Assembly (NCBI GenBank): GCA_947462335.1
Contig: OX381710.1
Location: 59,466,842-59,530,841 of the forward strand
Direction: 5' to 3'
DNA: 64,000 nt
Source of the DNA: Harmothoe impar
Taxonomy: Eukaryota; Annelida; Polychaeta; Phyllodocida; Polynoidae
This document shows positions 11,823 through 23,362 of this stretch, one piece after another. The notes below the pieces were generated by a model. That model made no database searches and was not told the origin of the DNA. It saw only the letters and a program-made list of their open reading frames with translations. Each line of letters starts with the position of its first letter. Position 1 is the first letter of the stretch. Both the position numbers and the translations under genes were made by a program.

Positions 11823-12336
11823 CGTTCAGTTGAGGCCTTCCCAAAAGAGGGACCTTGTAGGGTCATGCCAGTATTGATGGATATTGCCCCTCTCCGCCCC
11901 TCTCCGCCCCTCCCGCATCTCTGGCTCCCATTGCTTACGTATCAATGTGAATGCATGTCTGAAAGTCTGGCCTACTCAGACATGAAACGGATCCACACGG
12001 GTATATCACATCCAAGGCAGATGAAGGAACCACGGGTTTTAACGCCCCCAGCCCCACCACTATAATTCCATGACAAGAGCCTTGAAAAGCCCCTAATAAG
12101 TTGATTGAAAGTTAAGGAGGTTTAGTCTCAGAAGGACCCTACAATATAACACGTATAAACCCATTGGTCTCAGAGGTAGAATAAGGTGTAGCGTAGGGTC
12201 AGCATGAAGGTGACCTGTGAGTTGGTCCACCCACCCACCTGCCGCCAGGGGGTTCTGTAGTGAGTGAGTGACATGGGACGGGGGAGGGTAGTTCGGATAC
12301 CAACCGCTAGGTGAAATAGTAGCGTTTGGAACAACT
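11823..12336. other. No gene seen (possible minus-strand intron)
   Basis: Contains a short repeat CCCCTCTCCG ×2 near 11887-11910. If the minus-strand donor at 12339 is real, this is the start of that gene's first intron. Confidence 0.35.
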
Positions 12337-12339
12337 TAC

Positions 12340-12349
12340 CGGCGGCCAT
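12340..12349 (-). CDS. Candidate translation start with splice donor (minus strand)
   Basis: The minus strand reads TTTCAAAATGGCCGCCG|GTAAGTTG. This is an ATG at 12349-12347 in good context (A at -3, G at +4), two alanine codons, then a consensus donor at 12340/12339. AAAATGGCCGCC also resembles the YY1 motif that often overlaps start codons of CpG-promoter genes. The promoter-like module at 12378-12650 lies upstream on this strand. Only three codons precede the donor, so the protein cannot be identified. This is an inference from signal arrangement. Confidence 0.35.
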
Positions 12350-12377
12350 TTTGAAATACCAAGGTTTCCCACTATTT

Positions 12378-12524
12378 CTGCTGGCTCAACTCGCTCCATA
12401 TAAGGGTATGGAGATTGGCGGATGTCACGTGATCAAACAGTTAAAGGAGTGAATCTATTTATAGATGGTCACGTGTTAATGACGTGACATGCCCATATAT
12501 GGAGGCGAGTTGGTGCCAGCGGGA
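12378..12524. promoter_or_regulatory. Palindromic CArG / E-box / MEF2 module
   Basis: Two perfect CArG boxes (SRF sites), CCATATAAGG at 12396-12405 and CCATATATGG at 12493-12502, sit in mirror-image arms of about 28 bp (12381-12406 against 12492-12520). Between them lie CACGTG at 12426-12431, a perfect MEF2-type CTATTTATAG at 12455-12464, a second CACGTG at 12470-12475, and a CRE-like TGACGTGA at 12480. SRF plus MEF2 sites are known from muscle and activity-regulated enhancers. The dyad symmetry also allows origin from a small palindromic transposon. It is upstream of the minus-strand ATG at 12349. Confidence 0.55.
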
Positions 12525-12588
12525 ACAGCAGGTTATAAACCATAGGCCAGACGACGATTGGAGTTACCTATGTTTAGCTCGATAAACT

Positions 12589-12680
12589 AGGGGGAGGGAG
12601 GGGGAGGGGGAGGGGGAGGGCACCGCCCTGTGTCAGAGGCGGGGCGGGGTCGGCCTCACACCCGGCGGGGGCGGCCGTCC
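12589..12680. promoter_or_regulatory. G-quadruplex-prone tract and GC-box CpG island
   Basis: Five G runs in GGGGGAGGG-type repeats at 12589-12620 could form a G-quadruplex on the + strand. A classical GC box GGGGCGGGG (12641-12649) and CpG-rich CCGGCGGGGGCGGCC follow. With the module at 12378-12524 this makes a plausible promoter for a minus-strand transcript starting around 12.5-12.6 kb. Confidence 0.45.
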
Positions 12681-13970
12681 GTACCACCCCCTGCTACCCA
12701 AGTCAGCTCTCCAACCTTCCCAACACTCATTGGTGGGCCTCCATGCTCTCCCCGACCCTCATTCACACACTCCCTCACCCTCTACTCCCAGTCACCAGTC
12801 ATCCTAGGAGAGTCAGGGTGATAGGCAGGAGTGCACCCTGTGTCCTATACCGAGCCCCATCGGTGTCACTACATTGGTGCATGACTCCAGCCCCTCACAG
12901 CCCCTGGAGTACCAATAACCACGCCTACTTTTGATTCATCTGACGACTCTTAGAATATTCGCTGGATGTGAAGTTCTATAATATACATGGACATTGACAT
13001 GAACATGACACTTGCCACAACTTCAACAATTTGAAATACTGGATCAAACTTTAGTCCAAATATGATTATATAGTATCAGCATATGGCTAAAAGTACTAAA
13101 GGCTTCAGTTGTGCACTGGGGGAGTCCATCATAATACATACTTCAGAACACACACTTTTCAAACCTGGAGGAGTCACACCTAAAAGAGGTATGCTATTAT
13201 TACATACGTTGTCGTCACATCTTGCCTAATGTCACCTAGAATGCAGTGTTGCTAACCTGACAGCGTCGATTCTATCTGGTTAACACAATGATTCCCCAAT
13301 GCCTAGATCCTAGAACATACTTTGAAGTATTGACCCCACGTGATCACATTATCACCCGTTTCCATCATTTCCCTAAGCAGTATTAGATGTACAATATGAA
13401 CTGTGTACGTATAACATGGATTCATGGAGTAAATCCATCCTCATGAGAGTTCTCTGGTGTTTCATCTTTTGACTGATATATTATTCTATCCTACTTCGGT
13501 GCATCCTAATCACCTTTACGTTAAGAGGATTTGCAAAGACTTGCATTATTAAAGGCCTTACAGAAGGGGTTTAAAGCCTGGGTGTTGTCTTTGTGGTTAA
13601 TGATGTGATGGGTCTATTCTATCTGTAATATTCACATCGTTCAGAGCTGAATTCAATACTGGCGTTCTATCGTTTGTGAATTCAATGACAAGTTCTTGAG
13701 ATTAACTTAGAATATTTGAGGTTAGTGTTCTAATCGTACAAACACTCATTATTCTGATATAGAGAGAGATAGCAACACCCATGGATACATCATATTCCGT
13801 CATCTATTACTATAACAGACATTTACCACGTGAATACAGGATAAAGCACCAACAAGCCATGTTAGAATTCAAGACCAGGTTTATTGAAATTTGAGGAGGC
13901 CACTATAACAATGGGCAATCCCTTACAATTGAACTCATGCTATCACTGCCACTTAAGAGTGCCAATCTAA
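12681..13970. other. No gene seen
   Basis: No splice-flanked frames, RNA genes or inverted repeats were recognised. Confidence 0.45.
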
Positions 13971-13977
13971 ATTCAAG

Positions 13978-14226
13978 ATGGCAGATCCTGATATCAAGAA
14001 ATCTATCTCGGCATTCATCCAGATTATTGAGAATTATTCACTGAGTGGCCAATCCATTGACCACCCGGGAGGAAGGTCCCTTGGGCCAGTTCCCAGCCTG
14101 ACCAGTGTCCGCCCTGACCCCTCACCCACACTCCCTCTGGGAAGGTGTCTGTGGCCAGGCCTCTGCCCCCCTCCACAGGCTGAAACTGGTCAATTGGTCC
14201 CTCTGTGCTACGGAGACTGTCACTAA
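13978..14226 (+). CDS. Weak ORF (82 codons) with YY1-type start
   Basis: AAGATGGCAGATC places a YY1-like motif on an ATG. The frame begins MADPDIKKSISAFIQIIENY, a plausible soluble helix, then turns Pro/Leu-rich. No CpG island precedes it and no strong donor is seen (GGAAG|GTCCCT near 14076 is weak). Length is within chance expectation. I list it only because the N-terminal composition is protein-like. Confidence 0.12.
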   Translation: MADPDIKKSISAFIQIIENYSLSGQSIDHPGGRSLGPVPSLTSVRPDPSPTLPLGRCLWPGLCPPPQAETGQLVPLCYGDCH

Positions 14227-14544
14227 ATGGCCCTTTCCGCCACGATTAACCCTGTAAATTAATTAATTAGAATCACAATTTATATCAATTTCATCCATTT
14301 ATTAACCCGCCAACTAAATTATTACACCTTTGGTACTTAAATGTGTATTTGTGCGTGAGATCCGAAATGACACGTCTTTTCTTTAATCTCCCTAAAGTAA
14401 CGTGTTATGTATAGCTATGGTAAAGACTGACATGCCAAAATTATCTTATTTCCTAGCTTTCCGGTCATTAAACAATGATCTGCTTACAAGAAGGCTTACT
14501 ATTAATTATCCCTAAACCCAGCACTATAAACTTTATAACAGCAA

Positions 14545-14730
14545 AATGCAGCCAGTAGCACTAGCAGGCTGCCCATGTCCCACTGTTACAGCAGCAGGCT
14601 GACCATGCCCCACTGTTACAGCAGCAGGCTGACCATGCCCCACTGTTACAGCAGTAGGCTGTCCATGTCCCACTGTTACAGCAGCAGGCTGCCCATGCCC
14701 CACTGTTACAACAGCAGGCTGCCAGCAGCG
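14545..14730. repeat. 30-bp tandem repeat, about 6 copies
   Basis: The unit is roughly CAGCAGGCTGACCATGCCCC followed by ACTGTTACAG. Copies differ at a few positions (GACC/GCCC/GTCC, CAG/TAG). The array ends in a degenerate GCTGCCAGCAGCGAG that reappears as CTGCAGCGAGCG at 14873-14884. Confidence 0.93.
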
Positions 14731-14748
14731 AGTTGATCATTTTTCACC

Positions 14749-14867
14749 AACGGTCAGTGCTTTATGTAGCGTTGGAACACGGTTCATCACCCGGGTCACC
14801 GGATGTCCAATCTTCACTGAGCAGTATACATGATGGTCATGATAACTGCTCCCCACTGACCGTTGTT
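14749..14867. repeat. Short inverted repeat, AACGGTCAGTG arms
   Basis: CAACGGTCAGTG near 14750 and its complement CACTGACCGTTG near 14855, each followed by TTATGT-like sequence, bound about 100 bp next to the 30-bp tandem array. The arms are about 12 bp, so this is a possible small element or its remnant. A G16 run follows at 14898-14913. Confidence 0.45.
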
Positions 14868-14913
14868 TATGTCTGCAGCGAGCGATGTCGGGTAGGAGGG
14901 GGGGGGGGGGGGG

Positions 14914-16367
14914 CTAGCAGCTAGAGAGAGGAGTGTTTGCTAAGGGGTAGCTGGGAGTCATTGTTCTATCTATTGACCAGTTGACAAGGTCGGCCAAACG
15001 ATGGCACCAATCTTATTGTTCCAGTGGATTTCCTGCATTCTTGTCGTGATCGTTCTTTGACATTCTCTCCCAAATATTATAGATGTATTAACACACCAGC
15101 AACAACGTAGCAATTAAGTGATATGTAGATGATATTTAAAATGCCAGAAGTAAGAATTTATATCAGATTGATAAAAAAATACTCATATAATTGAATTGTC
15201 TATTTCAGTATTCCCTCCCCAAGGGTAGATTATTTCAAACCAGAGATGATATACACTGAAACAGATATAGAAGGCTAAGGTGTTAAATCTTACAGAAGCT
15301 GTCGGCAATACTCCGTAGGAGTTGAGTGCTGGTAGACGGTTGGGAGGGAACTGACTAGCGACCAACACGTTCCATATGGTTATCCACACATCATTGTATC
15401 GGTCAGTCCGTATACCATCTGGATCCAACGATTTAACTGTTAAATTAACTCCGTATCCATTGATCATAGAGAACTTGTCTGGATATGGTCAAATGGATAA
15501 GGGAAACGTTTACATTTATTCAATTCATAGATTAGTTCCATTGAATACCATTGTTTTCATTTCTGCAGATTATTTCCTCCACTTGTATTATTGGGGAATG
15601 TAGGACATCTAGCACTTTTGTTAAATTCAAATGCCGGCCATTAGGTATCGCACTCTAACTAGAATATGTATATGTGTGGATAGGCATTATATCAGTAGAT
15701 CTCTGAGGCCTCTGATCCCACATACCTTTAACCCTAACCCCCATCTGCACCCAACCACCCTGAGTACCTCTCTAGGGCCATACGGATCTCTCCTCCCAAG
15801 CCCTCTACGCTGTTTATATAAATCTGTAGGCGGCAACAGAACCCCGTTACTGATATAATTTCAGCTTTTTGATAGATGGCCCCTTGTTGGCCCACGCCGC
15901 CTGGACCGCCTCAGCGCCGTCAGCCGATCAGTGACGACCTCTGGTGGGCTTCAGACTAAACAAACTGGCTCCGCGAAGCTGTCCAGTGGGGGGTCAGTGC
16001 TGGGGGGTCACCCCACTTCCTGGGTGGGGCACCGGTCAGCGGCCATATGGAAATTCAATTTTCCACGCTGCCTGTTTATATTGTGTTAAACATTGAGCTC
16101 GCTCCAGTGCGTCTTGAATGCAGACAACTCTGCTGAGGTGTAGTTCCCTCCTCCGGCTTGTAGCTGTCCATTTAGAATGACATGTTTACATTAGTCTTAG
16201 TTCTGGCCACGCTAAGGAGGAGTTTGGTTAATAGGCCATCTATTATATTAATCATAGTTGTGATGGATATATAGTGTTATACGCGAGGAAAGGGATGTAA
16301 CCTTCGTATTTAGGGTTACATACACAATACCTAAACATAAAGAATGGTATATCATCATCATATTAGT
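14914..16367. other. No gene seen
   Basis: Unique-looking non-coding DNA. A moderate acceptor (TTTTCATTTCTGCAG near 15567) has no convincing partner donor. Confidence 0.45.
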
Positions 16368-16375
16368 AGTACATG

Positions 16376-16835
16376 CCCGTCCCCCGCACTGTCAGAAAGA
16401 AATGACATTATGCTCGTTCTGCCTCCTCAAAAATGGCCATGGGCTTTGGGTCAAAAGATAACCCCTTTTGGTGGCAACAGGAGGACATTTCATGGTTTAA
16501 AAAACACCCCTTTTTTCTACGAAACGCTGACACTTTTTTCACCACTTTCTTTTTCTGAAATTACAAGAAACTTCTCCCTCGTTACTTTAGACCACACATT
16601 AGGAATCCTCCTACACCCTTTATTCAATGTGGTTGTTCAGTGTATGAAACACCCCCTTTTTGATAAATCTGAGCTTGGCCTCTAAATGTACCCCTTTTCT
16701 CTTGAAAACAGGAAGTTATCATCGCTTAAAAAACACCCTTTTTCTGGATTTTGGGGATATTAGAAGAGTATGAAAAAATACCCTTATTTCTCGTTTTGGA
16801 GAACGGGTCACCCCTGTCTGGGAGTGCGCGGGGGG
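16376..16835. mobile_element. hAT-like non-autonomous element (460 bp)
   Basis: An exact 8-bp direct repeat AGTACATG at 16368-16375 and 16836-16843 flanks the element. The ends are imperfect inverted repeats: CCCGTCCCCCGCACTGTCAG at the left, and CCCCCCGCGCACTCCCAGAC reading inward from the right. The interior holds at least four copies of an AAACACCCCTTTTT word plus degenerate versions. An 8-bp duplication is characteristic of hAT and a few other superfamilies. No transposase frame is seen. Confidence 0.8.
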
Positions 16836-16843
16836 AGTACATG

Positions 16844-19800
16844 TCACTCTGACATTAGCGAGTATAATTATTATGTAGAAACGACTTGATGTAATGCTGT
16901 AAGAGATGCTGTACTTGGTATTCTCGACAGGAGCTATGGCATGAATACAATCTCTGATTATAGAATATCACATCATGGACAAGCTACGGATACCTAAGTC
17001 GGTATGAGCAGCTGTAGGTACTATAGTGCCTGTGCTTTTAAAGAAAAGAAAAGAAAAGTCAGACTGCATCTACATAGCCACTGAGTGGACTGTATGCCCG
17101 ACCTCCAGTCCCTGTTAACGTGACGACTGTCAGCGCAGGTTAGTGCACAGATGGAGGATATTGGTGAGGTGGGAGTCCCAGGCCCAATAGACAGCAATCA
17201 GGTACACTGTTCAGTATTCATAGACCTTACTACTACCAACAGTCTACTGGTGTTTGCTGCTGCTACTGCTGATATTCAGCTTAATGCCCAGGGGGAAGTA
17301 GTGCACCTTTTATAGTATTCCCTCATTTGTTTTATGTATAAAATATACATTCATCATTGTCACCGGGAATATGTGGCAACATTTAGATGACAGTATAACT
17401 TATCCGAAAAGAAAAACGCATAAGCTTGGTTAGATGCAGGAATCCCTTTATAGAATCAGTACAATTATGGCAATCACTTGTCTGTTTTTTACCTGGGGTA
17501 TTTTATCTCCGCATTCGTAGGTAGCAATGGCCTGGTTCCGAGATACATTAGTGCAGTACTCACTGTGAGCTGCTCCTAGTGTGTGTCTATTCAGATTTCT
17601 TAAATGAATGAATGACACCACTCCCAACACAGAATACATAATTATTACCTGTACATGGGACCTCTCCTACAGACAATGTAAAATATACTATAACTATGGG
17701 GTAAGATACATCAACAAGACAAGCTGCTGAAGGCATCTTCAGCGGTGCTTGTATTAAATAGAAGATATGAGCAAATGCTGGCCTTGTAAGGATGTGCTCC
17801 CATGTTTTAGATGACACAACAGTTTGACATGCCCTGTCTCTAATAGCCAACACATGCAGCTGGTGTTATGATTGGCATAACGGCGAGTTGTAGAAGGTCA
17901 TAACACTGCTGTAATATCACTAATTATACATTGTAAATTATATTCTTTATATAGGCCCATCAAGGAATGAATTTTGACTTCCAGACTTGCGGTTTGCAAA
18001 TTATGTACACCATCTGAGACCTGAGTAAGTCTACATATTATATGCTGGTGTTTCTATAGACACCCCCTCAGGGACCTGGTATAGACTGCTGACCCTTGCC
18101 TTTGCCTTGCCTCCTCCTGGGCCTATTACAGGAACCAGCAATGGCAGCAGACACAGGAATTGGCTTGCTCACCGAGCTGCTCACAGAGAAGCCCAATGAG
18201 CTGCTCGCTGGGCTATCCGTGTTCAGCCCCACAAACACCCGACAAGGGTCCAATAGGTGTCCGGCCTGGGGCGTCCGATGGGTGAACAGAATGTAAATGG
18301 GTCAATAATGAGGAGTCAACCCCATCCCGTGTCTGGGTGGAGGTTTAGGGGTACGCAGCATCTCATATTGTAGAATACATTATCACACATGTATAGGGAT
18401 ATAACTATTCGATCCTGGATGCAGTGCTATTTTGCATAGATGTATGGGTATACCTTTCTCTAGCGAGTGATAACTTGGAACTTTGGCCACTTGAAAGCAG
18501 TGAAATTACAAGTTGAATTCTGCCTCTACCTACCTTAGTATCAGCTCGTATTGTAACCCTACAGCATCCATCAGAATCAAGTAAACACTGCCAGAGTTTA
18601 AGCTCGTTCAACCACATTGTATATGGGATATAGAACTCTTTGCCAAATACCAGGGCGTGCGGGTAGTTACTCCCGGATAGTTCTACATTGACAGTATATT
18701 AGGAATGCCATATGGTGACATAATGTACATGTAAAAGTAATGCCCTTCCCACTCTTTGTCTGGACCCACATTATGTATTCAGTCCGACCCCAGTCAATGG
18801 GAAAAACGATCTGCGTAGTCTGGTATCATATTGACCAGATAACAATGAGTCTATTGTCAACTCATATAATTCACAACTGTATCACTTCTATTGACATATC
18901 AGCTCGATTCAATATACATATGTTCATGCACCGACTCTGGGAATTACGTTTCCCATTTGAAATGTAACTGTGTTTTTGAAAATCACTTAGTGAATAAACG
19001 CATTTATAAACTCATAACCTCTTCCTCTTGGGAACACTGGCAAGGCCGGGAAAGATCATAGTGGATTTACTGAACTTTTCATCCACAATGCAAATCATGC
19101 TATTAGTTTTAATGTTGCTGGCCGCTTACTCCCAACTTGGTCCAATTGGTCCAAGTCAGTTGGATTCATACTTCCACCCCATACCATATTGTCTACACAT
19201 TTTTCTGCTGGTTCACATGTATACATGCATTTTGACAGCATAATGGAATCATCCTGAAATGGATTTTGCTGAACAAAAGTAAAATGAATGAATGCTGTGT
19301 ATAACATAATTCATGTACATGTTTTTTATGAATGGCACATATTTATAAGCGATGTACTTAGATCCATGACGTAACATTATAAGAATAGAGTGATGTTCCA
19401 CAGAGATCAGCCTTTGTCCACATCATTCACTAATGCACCCTAACACAACGGAGCATTTAATCCTGTCTCCAATCTAACTTTAGTGCACTTTATTCATTTA
19501 GCATTGTGTCGAAGGCTCACAAATTGACTTTGCATTTTGTCTCAAATTAACTGTTTGAATTGCAAGCACAATGACGTCACAGACCTTTAAGATGCCATCG
19601 TGTTCTTTACAGTTACGTTTCTCTGAGTCATTAAGCCGCATTTCCGTCCCAGATTACCTTGACACCTGATATAGAGAATCAACATGCTTATGGGTATTGC
19701 AGGTAATTTTTCTCATGAAGACTACGGTAATAATGTCCTTGAACTAAACAGCTATATGCATAAAGGGGGCACATCCATAAAGTAATGAATACACTGAGCA

Positions 19801-21097
19801 GGACACAAAATACATTCATGTGTGTGCATGGCCCACATGAGCTACTTCCAGGTACAGTTTATGCCCACTTATCCCATTATAACAGAACACTGCCTTGGAT
19901 CAGGCACAGTGGGAGTTTATTAGATGAATATTCCTACAACACATGCTCATTTTATAGCCTTAAATATCCCATGGGAAGTCGGAATTTATGTTTATTGATG
20001 ACATGGCTACGATAACAGACCCCACACGCTACTACATCTGCAGCATGATAAAACACAAAGTAGTAATTAATACCAGAGATGACTCAGGATTTGGGTACCT
20101 AAAGCAATTAATTACGAGGTGCTCTCTAACATGGCATCATTAATAAGGCCACGGGGAGTAACTCGAGCTATTCTTATTCAAACACTTGTTCCTGTCCTGT
20201 CCATTATATTAGGAGAGGTGTGTGGGCGGTAACCAGCACGCCGCCACTCGCCGCACCCGGTAATTCAAGCACGCTGCCGGAACTACTTGCTCATCTTACC
20301 CAATCAGTGCTCTCCGTATCACCACAGTCCGTATTTCACGCCCTGATTTGCATAATTCCTTTGTTTCCACCCAGGCTATTATCTTATCATGCCTGTCATT
20401 CAGGTTACTTCAGAACCCATCACCATTCTAACAGATTTGCAATGCAAACACCCTCCAAGTACGTCTACAGAGAGGGGCAGACTAGTGCTAAAGGGGCATC
20501 ATAGGTCGACTGCAGCCCTTGCTGCCAGGCGTAGCGGTAGGGACGGGAACCAAGGTAGCTGGTTCACACACAGACCAACATCAACTAAACTACTTACCAT
20601 CAGCTTCGGAGACAACATGGTAATGTACAGACGATAAATTGTGGCTTTTCATTGAATTGAATTTCTCTTAAAGTGTCCTTTAACGTGGATACTTTGCACC
20701 ATAAACCTGTCATAATGGGGTCATAATATAGCTTTACCCTGCTAGTCTATGCAGGCCCTATGATGTGGATGTTGACAGTCCTAACATGCAGACATTACCA
20801 CCAGCTGTAGGCGTGTAGAAAGGGGCACCACGGGCTGCCTATTACTGCCACCAGGGGTGGCCGCCACCCGACCCACACCTGGCCGTACAGAGCCGCTCAC
20901 ACACACGTCATGGGGCAGTGCTTTGTGTGCGGCTTTATCATGTGCTGAACTTGTTACATAGCCACTCCATAAAAAGTACATGTATGTGTGTGGTGTGGAT
21001 GAGTGGTACGTTAGAGCTTAAAGCAGTGCACCTACCTGTATCTATAGGCCACAGAACATAGCTGACAGTGCAGTGATTAGCTCAGAGCAACTCACAC
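16844..21097. other. No gene seen; (AAAAG)n at 17041-17058
   Basis: Largely unique AT-leaning DNA. A weak exon-like segment at 17984-18023 (acceptor TTGACTTCCAG, donor GTAAGT) has one open frame but poor context. GAGCTGCTC words recur at 18174-18205 and again near 26770-26805. No gene was recognised. Confidence 0.4.
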
Positions 21098-21099
21098 TA

Positions 21100-23360
21100 C
21101 ACTGATAATAATGGACCTTAAAATGTTAGTCACTACGGACTACATTTCTATAGTCACATGAATGTAGCAAAAACGACTAAACCAAGCTAGTCACATATGT
21201 CTATAGTAAGTTAGTCATATAGTCAACCTATAGTCAGCCATTAAATCGGCTGATTTGGGCTATATAGTCAAGTGACTATGAATTTAATGGTTTCATGGTC
21301 TAAAGTAGTCACTATAACTAATAGATATAGTCAACCATGAGAAATAAGGGAAACTTAAGTACTGAAGGCAGGTCAAGGTTCAGCAGGGTAGACATGGCTA
21401 GGATAAAGCAGGCCAGGGGACAAGCTAGGATAAGGCAGGCCAGGGGATGAGCTAGGATAAGGCAGAGCAGGTGATAGGCTAGGATAAGGCAGACCAGGAG
21501 ACAAGCTAAGATAAGGCAAGGCAGGGGACAGGCTAGGATGAGGCAAGGCAGAGGACAGGCTAGGATGAGGCAGAGCAGATGACAGCCCAGGATAAGGCAG
21601 GCCAGAGGACAAGCTAGGATAAGGCAGGGCAGGGGACAGGCTAGGATAAAGCAGGGCAGGGACAAGCTAGGGTGAGGCAGGGCAGGGGACAGGCTAGGAT
21701 AAGGCAGGGCAGGGGACAGGCTAGTAGGATAGGGCAGGGCAGCGCAGGGACAGGCTAGGGTGAGGCAGGGCTGGTGACAGGCTAGGATAAGGCATGGCAA
21801 GGGACAGGCTAGGATAAGGCAGAGCAGGTGACAAGCTAGGATAAGGCAGGCCAGGGGACAAGCTAGGATAAGGCAGAGCAGGTGACAGGCTAGGATAAGC
21901 CAGGCCAGGAGACAAGCTAAGATAAGGCAAGGCAGGGGACAGGCTAGAATAAGGCAAGGCAGGAGACAGGCTAGGATAAGGCATAGCATATGCCAGACCA
22001 GGATAAGGCAGGCCAGGGGACAAGCTAGGATAAGGCAGGGCAGGGGACTGGCTAGTAGGATAGGGCAGGGCAGTGCAGGGACAGGCTAGGGTGAGGCAGG
22101 GCAGGGGACAGGCTAGGATAAGGCAGAGCAGGTGACAAGCTAGGATAAGGCAGGCCAGGGGATGAGCTAGGATAAGGCAGAGCAGGTGACAGGCTAGGAT
22201 AAGCCAGGCCAGGAGACAAGCTAAGATAAGGCAAGGCAGGGGACAGGCTAGGATAAGGCAAGGCAGGGGACAGGCTAGGATAAGGCAGAGCATATGCCAG
22301 GCCAGGATTAGGCAGGCCAGGGGACAAGCTAGGATAAGGCAGTGCAGGGGACAGGCTAGGATAAAGCAGTGCAGGGGACAGGCTAGGATAAGGCAGCCCA
22401 GGGGACAGGCTAGGATAAGGCAAGGCAGGGGACAGGCTAGGATAAGGCAGAGCATATGCCAGGCCAGGATAAGGCAGGCCAGGGGACAAGCTAGGATAAG
22501 GCAGTGCAGGGGACAGGCTAGGATAAGGCAACCCAGGGGACAGGCTAGGATAAGGCAAGGCAGGGGACAAGCTAGGATAAGGCAGAGCATATGCCAGGCC
22601 AGGATAAGGCAGGCCAGGGGACAAGCTAGGATAAGGCAGTGCAGGGGACAGGCTAGGATAAAGCAGAGCAGGTGACAGGCTAGGATAAGGCAGGCCAGGG
22701 GACAGGCTAAGATAAGGCAGAGCAGGCAACAGGCTAGGATAAGGCAGGCCAGGGGATAAGCTAGGATAAGGCAGGGCAGGTGACAGGCCAGGATAAAGCA
22801 GGGCAGGGACAGGCTAGGATAAGGCAGGGCAGGGGACATGCTAGGATAGGGCATGGATAGGCTAGGGTGAGGCAGGCCAGGGGACAAGCTAGGATGAGAC
22901 AGGCCAGGGGACAGGCTAGGATAAGGCAGAGGAGGTGACAGGCTCCTGTGTAGGCCTTTCATGCTCTGTCAGTCTAGACATACACTGTTCATGTATTTCT
23001 ATGTTTTCAAAATTGGAACAAATTACCATGATAACTCTATCAAACATGAGAACTCATGCACCCTATAACATCTTAAGTTGTCATAGTCAACTGTAACATA
23101 ACATATAACAAGCAGGGATATCCATAGAACAGTGGTTTAGGACAGGATGTGCCTACCTGAAGTCCATAGACCATTCAAATTTGAATCCTAACTGTTACCT
23201 GTGCACACATACCTGTGACATCATCAATTTGTGTGATCCACATATAGTCACTACTGACTATCTTTATGACTAATATGTGACTAAGTTGTATAGTCCTCTG
23301 ACTATGGGGGTCAAAATATGATGGTATAGTCAGTACTGACTGTAGGTTTTATTATCAGTG
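21100..23360. mobile_element. CACTG-ended element B, TAGTCA words (2261 bp)
   Basis: A perfect 12-bp terminal inverted repeat CACTGATAATAA is flanked by TA on both sides (21098-21099 and 23361-23362). The arms (21130-21340 and 23240-23345) are rich in TAGTCA/TGACTA words in both orientations. The centre is a 1.6 kb minisatellite. No transposase frame exists; the long minus-strand frames come entirely from the 27-bp repeat. The end sequence, dinucleotide flank and word arms match elements A, C, D, E and F. Confidence 0.87.
21367..22945. repeat. 27-bp minisatellite inside element B
   Basis: About 58 copies of a unit close to AGGATAAGGCAGGGCAGGGG ACAGGCT. Since 27 is a multiple of 3, the minus strand reads as an uninterrupted nonapeptide cycle (LPYPSLSPA / LILACPLPC) for up to 413 codons. 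Variant units containing CATATGCCAG recur near 21987, 22291, 22453 and 22588. The last two spacings are 162 and 135 bp, six and five units, which implies higher-order duplication. The reading frames are a by-product of unit length. Confidence 0.95.
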
Positions 23361-23362
23361 TA

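Noticed and set aside
11500..12065. Arg/Asp/Gln-rich frames of 125-137 codons
   Set aside because: Caused by the ACAGAG microsatellite; mirror-image Ser/Leu/Val frames occur on the other strand.
17984..18023. 40-bp exon-like segment with donor GTAAGT
   Set aside because: Two of three frames stop, and the acceptor tract is short.
21721..22962. 413-codon minus-strand open frame with Leu/Pro/Ser/Cys repeats
   Set aside because: Produced by the 27-bp minisatellite, whose unit is a multiple of three; other frames are also long and there is no promoter or splice support.
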